Source: CAZQXD01 sp964597315
GTDB taxonomy: Bacteria; Pseudomonadota; Gammaproteobacteria; Competibacterales; Competibacteraceae
DNA length: 5,841 nucleotides
Direction of reading: 5' to 3'
Assembly: GCA_964597315.1 (NCBI GenBank)
Contig: CAZQXD010000116.1
Span: forward strand, 1 to 5,841
How positions within the stretch are numbered: position 1 is the stretch's first letter; each line of letters begins with the position of its first letter. Under the pieces are notes generated by a model that worked only from the letters and a program-made list of their open reading frames with translations, made no database searches and was not told the DNA's origin. The position numbers were made by a program, and so were the translations under genes. Positions 1 through 5,841 of this stretch are shown here, piece by piece.

Positions 1-1689
1 CTCCAGATCGGCGGTATTGAATTCCACGATCCCCCAATCCGGGTCGAAGCGCCGAAACAGGGCGAACAAGCTATCGCCAGTCTCCGTGGTGGCGGTATTG
101 ACGGCGGCATCGCCGTAGACGATGGCGCCCAGTTGGCCTTGGGCTGGCACCGCTCCTTCGATGGACACCCCGGCGGTGTCGTAATTCTTGGCCGGACTGT
201 CCAGCCGGACCGGCACCGTACTGCTGGGAGAACTCATAAATCCTTGCGAAGACCAGATGTCGGCAGCCGACAGCCCGGTTGCTGTCAACCATTGGGACAA
301 TTCGTCATAGTGTAGATCCACCAAGTGGCGGCGGAACTGCTCCCACAGCTCAAATAAGGGGTCTTCCCAGAACTGCCGCCGTCCACTGGGGTCCGGTGGC
401 CGCACCGCGTCCCAGTTCGAGAACCGCCGCCCGCTCAGCTCCTGGAGTTCAGGCAGGGTCAGGGACGCGCGCCGATAGGCGCGGAGATCCACCATGCCCG
501 ACTCTCCAGCATAAGGGCCATCGCCCCGCAGCCAGTGGCGGAATTGGCGCAGGGTATCGGGATGATAGTCATACCACTGGTCACCCTGGAAAAAGGGATT
601 GATGTATAGGTCCGGGTCCAGATTGACGCCCACGTACAGCTCGGGGTGGCGACGGGCGAAGTCCGTGAGATAGCGGCCGGCTTGTTGCAGATTGCGGCGT
701 TTGTAGCGGCGCACGGTGTCGGCAAAGACATTGAGGGTCAAGGCTCGGGCCAGTTCCGGGCTGGCCTCGGAGCCTGGCAGATGACGCAGATAGTCGTCCG
801 CCATTACCTCACCTTGGGCGTTCCACTGGCAGTTGGCCGGGTCCGCCTCCAGATGATCGTTCAAATCCCAGTCCGGTGCGGTATCCCGGGCATCGGCCCA
901 GATACCGCCATTGAGGGTGAACAGCACCGGCAGCCGGTGTTCCTCGGCGTAACGAATGACCGGAGCCATGGCATCCTCGGCCACGACCTTGCCGTCTTGA
1001 ACGGTGCTTGTGTCGAACGCCGGGTCGAAGGTCCAGTCCCCGGACCGGCCCTGGGTGGTGCGCATATACAGAATCGGCACCCGCATCCCTACCCCCAGGG
1101 TCTCGCTGGTATAGTCTCTATAGGTCTCCCCGATCTCCGCAGCGCCCCCGGCGGCCAGGTTGCTGGCGGCGAACAGCACCTGAAAGTGGTCGGAGCGCAA
1201 GCTGGGCCGCTCCTCCAGAAGAGACCGCCACAGGCGCTTGCGGACTTGGGGCACTACCCTGCGATCGGCAATCACGGTGCGCAAGCCTCGCCGGTCCACC
1301 ACCTCCACTTCCAGGCGATGACGCTCACCATTGAACACCTCGGCGCCGATCACCAGCTCGAAACCGGCCCCCGCGCTATCGGGATAATCTGGATGGGCGG
1401 CGGCCACGTCGGGACGCGCCACTCCATAACGGGCCAGATAGCGGCGCCGACCGTCCAGCACTACCGCCACTTCCGCCACGCCATCCGGGTCTAGGGTCCA
1501 ACCGGACAGGATTAGGTCACCGTCTAGGAGCGGCGAACCGCCCCCCCGGTCGTCTAGGTAGCCGATGGGAGGGGACGAATCGACATCGGCAAAGCAACCG
1601 GCGACCAGCAGGATCAGGGGCGACACCCAGGCGCAATAGACCCTCCCGGGCCATTGGCAAACTTGACGACTGGCGCATCGCCGACCCAT
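1..1689 (-). CDS. Probable lipoprotein with Ig-like domain and glycoside hydrolase-like (TIM-barrel) region, C-terminus beyond window
   Basis: A continuous minus-strand frame of 563 codons is open to the window edge, so the C-terminus is missing. The N-terminus has several arginines, a hydrophobic stretch and the lipobox VAGC, with the lipidated cysteine at residue 32. This predicts an envelope lipoprotein. Residues about 55-145 (GWTLDPDGV, VVLDG, RYGVARPDV, AGAGFEL, HRLEVEVVD) have the alternating pattern of an Ig-like beta-sandwich. Residues about 165-563 look like a TIM barrel of the glycoside hydrolase type: hydrophobic strands such as VLFTLNGG (255-262) and YVGVNLDPD (352-360), a W/F-rich helix (441-467), and VEFNT at 555-559, where Glu556 could be catalytic. 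The family was not identified, so the enzymatic role is inference. The ATG at 1689 lies 4 nt after the rmlB stop and its GAGGG is only 1 nt away, so translation probably depends on coupling to rmlB. The next in-frame start, GTG at codon 22, would leave too short a signal peptide. Confidence 0.8.
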   Translation of the reverse strand, partial: MGRRCASRQVCQWPGRVYCAWVSPLILLVAGCFADVDSSPPIGYLDDRGGGSPLLDGDLILSGWTLDPDGVAEVAVVLDGRRRYLARYGVARPDVAAAHPDYPDSAGAGFELVIGAEVFNGERHRLEVEVVDRRGLRTVIADRRVVPQVRKRLWRSLLEERPSLRSDHFQVLFAASNLAAGGAAEIGETYRDYTSETLGVGMRVPILYMRTTQGRSGDWTFDPAFDTSTVQDGKVVAEDAMAPVIRYAEEHRLPVLFTLNGGIWADARDTAPDWDLNDHLEADPANCQWNAQGEVMADDYLRHLPGSEASPELARALTLNVFADTVRRYKRRNLQQAGRYLTDFARRHPELYVGVNLDPDLYINPFFQGDQWYDYHPDTLRQFRHWLRGDGPYAGESGMVDLRAYRRASLTLPELQELSGRRFSNWDAVRPPDPSGRRQFWEDPLFELWEQFRRHLVDLHYDELSQWLTATGLSAADIWSSQGFMSSPSSTVPVRLDSPAKNYDTAGVSIEGAVPAQGQLGAIVYGDAAVNTATTETGDSLFALFRRFDPDWGIVEFNTADLE

Positions 1690-1693
1690 ACCC

Positions 1694-2704
1694 TCAGCGG
1701 TCCAAATACCAGTCCAAGGTCTTGCGGATACCGGTATCGAAGCTCTCCCGGGGCTGCCAGTCCAGTTCCCCGCTGATCTTGTGGGCGTCGATGGCATAGC
1801 GCCAGTCGTGGCCGGGACGGTCCTTGACGAAGCTGATCAGCCGCTCGTGGGGCGCGCTGGCGGGCCGGGCTTCATCCATGAGGGCGCAGAGCAGGCGCAC
1901 AATGTCGATATTGGCCCATTGGTTGTCGCCGCCGACATTATAGGTCTCCCCAAGTCGACCGCGGCGGATGACGGCATCTACGGCCCGGCAGTGGTCCTCC
2001 ACGTACAACCAGTCCCGAATGTTGCGACCGTCTCCGTAGACCGGGATGGGCTGCCCTTCCAGGCAGGACCGGATCACCGTGGGGATGAATTTCTCCCCGT
2101 GCTGGTAGGGACCATAGTTATTGGAGCAGTTGCTGGTGGTCACCGGCAGCCCATAGGTGTGGTGATAGGCCCGGGCCAGATGATCGGAGCCCGCCTTGGA
2201 AGCGGAGTACGGGGAGTTAGGGGCGTAGGGAGTGGTCTCGGCGAAGGCGGGATCATCCGGCCCTAGGGTGCCGTAAACCTCGTCGGTGGAGATATGATGG
2301 AAACGGCAGTTGCTCTCATCCCGGCCCTGCTCGTCCAGCCACAACCGCCGACAGCTCTCCAGCAGGGTGAAAGTGCCTATCAAATTGCTGTGGATAAAAG
2401 CCGCCGGGCCGCTGATAGAGCGGTCCACGTGGCTTTCGGCGGCAAAGTGCGCCACGGTGTCGATAGCATGTTCCCGCAGCAGTCGGTCCACCAGGGCGGC
2501 ATCGGCGATATCCCCCTGCACCAGAATATGGCGGTCGGAATCCGCAAGGTCCGCCAGATTGTCCGGGGAACCGGCGTAGGTGAGCAGGTCCAGGTTCACA
2601 ATTCGCACCGATGGTTCGGACGCCAGCAACCAGCGAACGTAATTGCAGCCGATGAAACCGGCCCCGCCGGTCACCAGTATATTCCGGGGTGAATAGTCGC
2701 TCAC
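1694..2704 (-). CDS. rmlB: dTDP-glucose 4,6-dehydratase RmlB
   Basis: This enzyme performs the second step of dTDP-L-rhamnose synthesis: NAD-dependent oxidation, dehydration and reduction of dTDP-glucose to dTDP-4-keto-6-deoxyglucose, in the cytoplasm. The 336-residue protein is an extended short-chain dehydrogenase of normal length. It has the Rossmann motif TGGAGFIG at 12-19, the AAESHVDRS signature at 88-96, the catalytic triplet T140-D141-E142 in ISTDEVYG, and the Tyr166-x3-Lys170 pair in YSASKAG. The substrate-binding NNYGPYQ and the NIRDWLYVEDH segment follow. I chose the GTG at 2704 because AGGAG lies 9 nt upstream and the protein then begins just before the Rossmann fold. The frame stays open upstream, but that stretch overlaps rmlD and matches nothing in the family. 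The gene starts 25 nt after the rmlD stop and is the last rml gene of the operon. Confidence 0.96.
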   Translation of the reverse strand: MSDYSPRNILVTGGAGFIGCNYVRWLLASEPSVRIVNLDLLTYAGSPDNLADLADSDRHILVQGDIADAALVDRLLREHAIDTVAHFAAESHVDRSISGPAAFIHSNLIGTFTLLESCRRLWLDEQGRDESNCRFHHISTDEVYGTLGPDDPAFAETTPYAPNSPYSASKAGSDHLARAYHHTYGLPVTTSNCSNNYGPYQHGEKFIPTVIRSCLEGQPIPVYGDGRNIRDWLYVEDHCRAVDAVIRRGRLGETYNVGGDNQWANIDIVRLLCALMDEARPASAPHERLISFVKDRPGHDWRYAIDAHKISGELDWQPRESFDTGIRKTLDWYLDR

Positions 2705-2729
2705 GATTTTGAACTCCTGGATGATATGA

Positions 2730-3596
2730 TCAGGCCCGGCCCACTTCCCGCAGCACGGTCTCCAGGCCCTCGGCCCAGGGACGCGGCCCCAGCCCCAATG
2801 CGGCGAGCCGGGTGCAATCCAGCACCGAATTGGCGGGGCGACGGGCCGGGGTGGGATACTCGGCGGTGGTGATGGCCTGGACCCGAGGCGCCCGGGACAG
2901 CAGGCCCAGCTCCACGGCTTTGGTGAAAACAGCGCAGGCGAAACCATGCCAGGTGGTGGCCGGAGCGCCACAATAGTGGTAAGTCCCCCAGGGGGTCTCT
3001 CCGGCGGCGATGCGTCCGGCCAAGGCCAACAGGGTGTCGGCGATGTCCCCGGCGTAGCTGGGGCAGCCCTGTTGATCGGCCACCACCCGCAGCTCGTCCC
3101 GCTCCCGCCCCAGGCGCAACATGGTCTTGACGAAATTATGGCCATGACCGCCGAACACCCAACTGGTGCGCAGAATCAGATGCCGGTCCAGGCGTTCCCG
3201 CACCGCTTCTTCACCGGCCCATTTACTCTGGCCGTAAACCCCCAGGGGGGCGGTGGGGTCGTCTTCCCGCCAGGCCCCGGGCCGCTGGCCATCGAACACG
3301 TAGTCGGTGGAAATATGTAGCAGCGGGATGCCTTGCCGTTCGCAGGCCCGGGCCAGGTAAGCAGGCCCGTCTCGGTTGATCCGCAAGGCCGCCTCCGGCT
3401 CTTGCTCGGCCCGGTCCACGGCGGTATAAGCGGCGGCGTTGATGACCAGGGCCGGGCGGGCCTCGGCCAGTACTCGGTCCACGGCTCCAGCGTCACCGAT
3501 ATCCAAACCGCTACGGTCCAAAGCCAGCACGTTTTGGGCGCGCCGGGCCAGTTCCCGGCCCACCTGGCCGTTGGTCCCGGTCACCAATAGGGTCAT
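2730..3596 (-). CDS. rmlD: dTDP-4-dehydrorhamnose reductase RmlD
   Basis: RmlD catalyses the last step, the NAD(P)H-dependent reduction of dTDP-4-keto-L-rhamnose to dTDP-L-rhamnose. The 288-residue protein is close to the family's usual size of about 300. It carries the cofactor-binding motif TGTNGQVG at 6-13, NAAAYTAVDRAE at 53-64, the catalytic STDYVFDG at 96-103 and the Tyr121-x3-Lys125 pair in YGQSKWAGE. RTSWVFG follows, and near the C-terminus the RPANSVLD motif typical of RmlD. The ATG at 3596 overlaps the rmlC stop as ATGA, and GGAG sits 8 nt upstream inside rmlC, so the two are probably translationally coupled. Nothing suggests damage or a missing residue. Confidence 0.96.
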   Translation of the reverse strand: MTLLVTGTNGQVGRELARRAQNVLALDRSGLDIGDAGAVDRVLAEARPALVINAAAYTAVDRAEQEPEAALRINRDGPAYLARACERQGIPLLHISTDYVFDGQRPGAWREDDPTAPLGVYGQSKWAGEEAVRERLDRHLILRTSWVFGGHGHNFVKTMLRLGRERDELRVVADQQGCPSYAGDIADTLLALAGRIAAGETPWGTYHYCGAPATTWHGFACAVFTKAVELGLLSRAPRVQAITTAEYPTPARRPANSVLDCTRLAALGLGPRPWAEGLETVLREVGRA

Positions 3597-4144
3597 GGCC
3601 GATACTCCGGCAACGCCGACTGTTCGGCCAGGGGCGGATTGCGCCGGTCCTTATCCGACAGAGCGAAGTCCAGTTCGGGCCAGCGGATGCCAATGGCCGG
3701 ATCGTCCCATGCCACCCCCTGTTCCGAGGCAGGGTGGTAATAGTCGGTGCATTTGTAGACGAAATCGGCCTCTTCGGACAGCACACAAAAGCCGTGGGCG
3801 AAGCCGGGAGGAATATAGAGTTGGCGGTGATTCTGATCGTCCAGGATCGCCCCCACCCAGCGGCCAAAATCGGGGGAGCCTAGGCGCACGTCCACCGCTA
3901 CATCGAATACCGCTCCCCGGGTTACCCCCACCAACTTGCCCTGGGGCTGGATGAGTTGATAGTGCAGACCCCGCAACACCCCACGCCGGGAACGAGACTG
4001 GTTATCCTGGACAAAGGGACCGGGAATACCGGCTTCCCGGTAGCGGGCCTCACTGTAGGTCTCCAGAAAAAACCCCCGATGGTCGCCGAACACCCGAGGC
4101 TCGACGATCAACACATCTGGTAGTTCCGTGGCCAGCACCTTCAT
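3593..4144 (-). CDS. rmlC: dTDP-4-dehydrorhamnose 3,5-epimerase RmlC
   Basis: RmlC inverts C3 and C5 of dTDP-4-keto-6-deoxyglucose to give dTDP-4-keto-L-rhamnose, without a cofactor. The 183-residue protein is a typical cupin-fold epimerase of normal length. Visible signatures are GDHRGFF at 20-26, QDNQSRS at 46-52, RGLHYQ at 58-63 (His61 is the expected catalytic base), the YIPPGFAHGF stretch at 110-119 and the tyrosine-rich YKCTDYY at 130-136, followed by LSDKD at 162-166. The ATG at 4144 overlaps the rmlA stop as ATGA, and a strong GGGAGG lies 7 nt upstream within rmlA. The gene sits between rmlA and rmlD in a tightly packed operon. Confidence 0.96.
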   Translation of the reverse strand: MKVLATELPDVLIVEPRVFGDHRGFFLETYSEARYREAGIPGPFVQDNQSRSRRGVLRGLHYQLIQPQGKLVGVTRGAVFDVAVDVRLGSPDFGRWVGAILDDQNHRQLYIPPGFAHGFCVLSEEADFVYKCTDYYHPASEQGVAWDDPAIGIRWPELDFALSDKDRRNPPLAEQSALPEYRP

Positions 4145-5025
4145 AGGCGAACCTCCCGTTCCAGAATGTCTTGGAGATAACGGCCATAACCGTTTTTGAG
4201 CAACGGCTCGGCCAGGCGCCGCACCTGTTCGGCGTCAATATAGCCCATGCGGTAGGCGATCTCCTCGGGGCAGGCCACTTTCAGGCCCTGGCGCTGCTCC
4301 ACCACCTGGATGAAGTTGGCGGCGGCCAGCAGCGATTCATGGGTGCCCGTATCCAACCACGCGTAACCCCGTCCCAGCAGTTCCACATGCAGGGCCGCAG
4401 TATCCAGATAGGCGCGGTTGACATCGGTAATCTCCAGTTCACCCCGGGGCGAGGGGCGGATGGACTTGGCGATATCCACCACCTGGTTATCGTAGAAATA
4501 CAGTCCGGTGACGGCGTAATGGGACTTGGGCCGGGCCGGTTTTTCCTCGATGTCCACCACCCGGCCCTGAGCGTCGAAGCTGACCACCCCGTAACGCTCC
4601 GGGTCACGCACATAGTAGCCGAACACCGTGGCCCCTTGGTCCCGGGCAGTGGCCCGCCGCAACACCTCCGGCAGGCCGTGACCGTGGTAGATGTTGTCCC
4701 CCAGAATCAAACTCACCGAATCGGCGCCGATGAACGACTCACCAATCAGAAATGCCTGGGCCAGCCCATCTGGACTGGGTTGGGGAGCATAACTCAGAGA
4801 TAGACCCCACTTGGCTCCATCCCCCAGCAACCCCTGAAAAGCGTCCAGATCCCGGGGCGTGGAGATGATCAGAATATCCCGTATCCCCGCCAGCATCAGC
4901 ACGGACAGGGGATAATAGATCATGGGCTTGTCATAGATCGGCATCAACTGCTTGCTGACGGAGATGGTCAGGGGATGCAGGCGAGTGCCGGAACCGCCGG
5001 CGAGTATGATTCCTTTGAGGGACAC
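4141..5025 (-). CDS. rmlA: Glucose-1-phosphate thymidylyltransferase RmlA
   Basis: RmlA commits glucose-1-phosphate and dTTP to dTDP-glucose plus pyrophosphate and is normally the step inhibited by dTDP-L-rhamnose. The 294-residue protein matches the usual size of about 290. It has the nucleotide-binding loop LAGGSGTRLHPLT at 8-20, SKQLMPIYDKPMIYYPL at 24-40, and LGDN with Asp110 for Mg2+. EEKP contains Lys162, and VTGLYFYD and GELEITDVN follow. Asp225 in WLDTGTH is the second metal ligand. I chose GTG at 5025 because GAGG lies 6 nt upstream and the family starts just before KGIILAGG. An upstream in-frame GTG at 5094 would add 23 unrelated residues and has no visible ribosome binding site. 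It is the first gene of the rml operon, so the operon promoter is expected between here and 5445. Confidence 0.96.
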   Translation of the reverse strand: MSLKGIILAGGSGTRLHPLTISVSKQLMPIYDKPMIYYPLSVLMLAGIRDILIISTPRDLDAFQGLLGDGAKWGLSLSYAPQPSPDGLAQAFLIGESFIGADSVSLILGDNIYHGHGLPEVLRRATARDQGATVFGYYVRDPERYGVVSFDAQGRVVDIEEKPARPKSHYAVTGLYFYDNQVVDIAKSIRPSPRGELEITDVNRAYLDTAALHVELLGRGYAWLDTGTHESLLAAANFIQVVEQRQGLKVACPEEIAYRMGYIDAEQVRRLAEPLLKNGYGRYLQDILEREVRL

Positions 5026-5068
5026 GTTATACCTCGACAACACCGGCTGTGCCGATGGTAAGGGGGCG

Positions 5069-5080
5069 ACTAGCGCTAGT
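5069..5080. promoter_or_regulatory. 12-bp perfect palindrome upstream of rmlA, possible operator
   Basis: The sequence ACTAGCGCTAGT reads the same on both strands and lies 44-55 nt upstream of the rmlA GTG. It has no loop, so it fits a dimeric protein-binding site better than an RNA hairpin. It holds two copies of CTAG, a tetranucleotide that is rare in many proteobacterial genomes. The half-site ACTAG recalls the TrpR operator, but here only 2 nt separate the CTAG boxes instead of 4. Binding by any particular regulator is inference. Confidence 0.35.
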
Positions 5081-5212
5081 TTAACAAGTTCCACCGCGAT
5101 CCACGAACCGCAGCGGACCGGCTGTTTCTCCGCCTTGGACCAGTACCTCTTGGCGCGGCGCTTCCCGGTCCACCGGCTGGGTCAAGTATTTCTGGTTGAC
5201 GTTTCCATTCAT
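5081..5212 (-). other. Doubtful 43-codon reading frame in the rmlA leader
   Basis: An ATG at 5212 opens a 43-codon minus-strand frame that ends in TAA at 5081, directly against the 12-bp palindrome. The same frame could start at a GTG at 5284, giving 67 residues. The predicted peptide is hydrophilic, contains two GG pairs and ends in a single Cys. About 63% of third positions are G or C, which does not rule coding out. Neither start has a good Shine-Dalgarno sequence and I do not recognise the product. It may be a leader peptide, an unknown small gene or a chance frame in the untranslated leader. Confidence 0.2.
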
Positions 5213-5283
5213 CGGTTTTTGAGGACTGGCCTTAATTTCTCCAACCACTGAGCGGGTTGCATCCGAAGCGTCGGATAGCCTCA

Positions 5284-5297
5284 CTCGGCACGCCGAG
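5284..5297. repeat. Short inverted repeat, 6-bp arms with 2-nt gap
   Basis: CTCGGC and GCCGAG flank AC, giving a 14-bp dyad in the middle of the rmlA upstream region. The 2-nt gap is too short for an undistorted RNA loop, so a protein-binding site or a smaller hairpin is more likely. It lies about 260 nt upstream of rmlA and 150 nt upstream of the divergent gene. Its role is unknown and a chance occurrence in GC-rich DNA is possible. Confidence 0.3.
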
Positions 5298-5445
5298 AGG
5301 CGGCCTTAGGTTAGAAGAATCGACGACTGGCCCTAAAACTTGATTCGAACAGCGCACCATCCCCGCTCGCCTGGCAAGCCCCTCGGTCGCTGGCTAATCT
5401 AATAGTACGCTGCCTGTCGCAGTGTTCAATCTGGAGACACCCACC

Positions 5446-5691
5446 ATGAAAACCACGCTACTTGCCGCCACCCTGCTGACCGCCTTGGCCCTGCCCGCCT
5501 TCGCCTTGCACTGCCCGGCGGATATGAAAAAAATCGACGCGGCCCTGGCCGCTGGTCCTAGCCTTAGCGAGGAGCAACTGGCCACAGTGAAACAGCTCCG
5601 CGCTGAGGGTGAAGAACTGCATCAGGCGGGCAATCACCAGGCGTCTGTGGATACCCTGGGCAAGGCCATGGAGATTCTAGGCATCAACTGA
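5446..5691 (+). CDS. Small exported (periplasmic) protein of unknown function
   Basis: The 81-residue product starts with a clear Sec signal peptide: Lys2, a hydrophobic core rich in Leu and Ala, and the cleavage site PAFA after residue 20. The mature chain would be 61 residues, beginning LHCPADMKKIDAAL. It is mostly charged and amphipathic, with a central SLSEEQLATVKQLRAEGEEL segment and a second helix ASVDTLGKAMEILGI, which suggests a soluble periplasmic helical hairpin. A single cysteine (Cys23) sits three residues after the cleavage site. It is not in a lipobox, so lipidation is unlikely, but dimerisation by disulfide is possible. I recall similar short unnamed proteins from other proteobacteria but know no function. 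The ATG at 5446 has GGAG 9 nt upstream. An in-frame GTG at 5422 would place eight residues before the signal peptide and is less likely. It is transcribed away from the rml operon, so a link to rhamnose synthesis is not shown. Confidence 0.85.
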   Translation: MKTTLLAATLLTALALPAFALHCPADMKKIDAALAAGPSLSEEQLATVKQLRAEGEELHQAGNHQASVDTLGKAMEILGIN

Positions 5692-5703
5692 GTCCCCCTT
5701 TAT

Positions 5704-5755
5704 CCACCCTCCCGAGTCGGGTGGTCCGGCGGGTCCGATCCGGCCACGGACCACC
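5704..5755. terminator. Overlapping hairpins at a convergent gene junction, possible bidirectional terminator
   Basis: Two inverted repeats follow the small gene. CCACCC (5704-5709) can pair with GGGTGG (5719-5724). GGTGGTCCG (5720-5728) can pair with CGGACCACC (5747-5755) in a 9-bp stem with an 18-nt loop. They share 5720-5724, so only one can form at a time. Neither is followed by a T tract on either strand, so a classic intrinsic terminator is not proven. The position between a rightward stop at 5691 and a probable leftward stop at 5794 favours termination or transcript-end protection. Confidence 0.4.
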
Positions 5756-5793
5756 ACAGATCGGTGTTTCCGCCAGATACAAAGTCGTGACGA

Positions 5794-5841
5794 TCAAAGG
5801 ATCAACCGGCGGATATCGCTGATCAGGTTGCCCAGGGTGAC
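5794..5841 (-). CDS. Possible C-terminal end of a minus-strand gene, rest beyond window
   Basis: Read from the right edge, the minus strand gives 15 sense codons (VTLGNLISDIRRLIL) and then TGA at 5794. The residues form a plausible amphipathic helix and the codons (CTG, GGC, ATC, CGC) suit this genome. The hairpins just downstream would then lie at its 3' end. Fifteen codons are too few to name a family or to rule out chance. Confidence 0.35.
   Translation of the reverse strand, partial: VTLGNLISDIRRLIL

Larger units (their letters stand above)
5026..5445. promoter_or_regulatory. Divergent intergenic region between rmlA and the small exported protein gene
   Basis: These 420 nt separate the leftward rml operon from the rightward small gene and must hold at least one promoter for each, but no strong sigma-70 pair stands out. 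For the plus strand the best, still weak, candidate is TGGCAA (5372-5377), a 17-nt spacer and TAATCT (5395-5400). For the minus strand I cannot place a convincing promoter. The region contains a perfect palindrome at 5069-5080 and a dyad at 5284-5297. It also has an unexplained minus-strand frame ending at 5081. No riboswitch or tRNA structure was recognised. Confidence 0.5.

Noticed and set aside
71..731. Short minus-strand frames of 73 and 90 codons at the left end
   Set aside because: They run in other frames inside the lipoprotein gene, which is uninterrupted there, so they do not indicate a frameshift.
646..1494. Plus-strand open frame of 282 codons
   Set aside because: It lies wholly antisense to the lipoprotein gene, whose minus-strand frame is longer and has a lipobox and domain-like patterns. 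The plus frame has no recognisable motifs and arises from GC-rich codon bias.
2705..3145. N-terminal extension of the rmlB frame to about 483 residues
   Set aside because: The added part overlaps rmlD out of frame and is proline-rich and unlike any RmlB. The GTG at 2704 has a good ribosome binding site and the family's usual start.
1781..4803. Several plus-strand frames of 85-210 codons across the rml genes
   Set aside because: All are antisense to well-identified rml enzymes and show no family motifs.
5026..5094. N-terminal extension of RmlA by 23 residues
   Set aside because: RmlA proteins begin directly before KGIILAGG, and the GTG at 5025 has GAGG at 6 nt while the GTG at 5094 has no such site.
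5372..5394. Possible sigma-54 promoter beginning TGGCAAG
   Set aside because: The position 10 nt after the GG holds GG rather than the required GC, so the -12 element is missing.
5026..5445. Riboswitch such as cyclic-di-GMP in the rmlA leader
   Set aside because: None of the conserved cores I know, including the GEMM core, could be found on either strand.

Overview
The window looks like chromosomal DNA from a GC-rich proteobacterium, most likely a gammaproteobacterium. The basis is the roughly 60% GC content, the G/C-rich third codon positions and the style of the Rml proteins. This is recognition by eye, not a search. Nearly everything lies on the minus strand.

Positions 5025 down to 1694 hold a complete dTDP-L-rhamnose pathway in the order rmlA-rmlC-rmlD-rmlB. 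All four enzymes are full length with recognisable catalytic motifs. rmlA/rmlC and rmlC/rmlD overlap by ATGA (4 nt). rmlB follows rmlD after 25 nt with its own good Shine-Dalgarno sequence. rmlA and rmlB both start with GTG. Together they convert glucose-1-phosphate and dTTP into dTDP-L-rhamnose for O-antigen, capsule, exopolysaccharide or glycolipid.

Only 4 nt after rmlB, a fifth gene in the same direction starts at 1689 and runs off the left edge (563 codons visible). It encodes a probable lipoprotein with an Ig-like beta-sandwich domain followed by a large region that resembles a glycoside-hydrolase TIM barrel. Its position in the operon suggests a role in handling polysaccharide at the cell envelope. 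This is the least understood and most interesting gene here.

Positions 5026-5445 are a divergent intergenic region. It contains a perfect 12-bp palindrome, a second 14-bp dyad and a questionable 43-codon reading frame. On the other side, 5446-5691 (+) encodes a small exported protein with a signal peptide and a 61-residue helical mature chain.

Beyond it, two mutually exclusive hairpins fill a probable convergent junction. The last 48 nt look like the C-terminal end of another minus-strand gene. No tRNA, rRNA, CRISPR array, insertion sequence or mobile element was seen.
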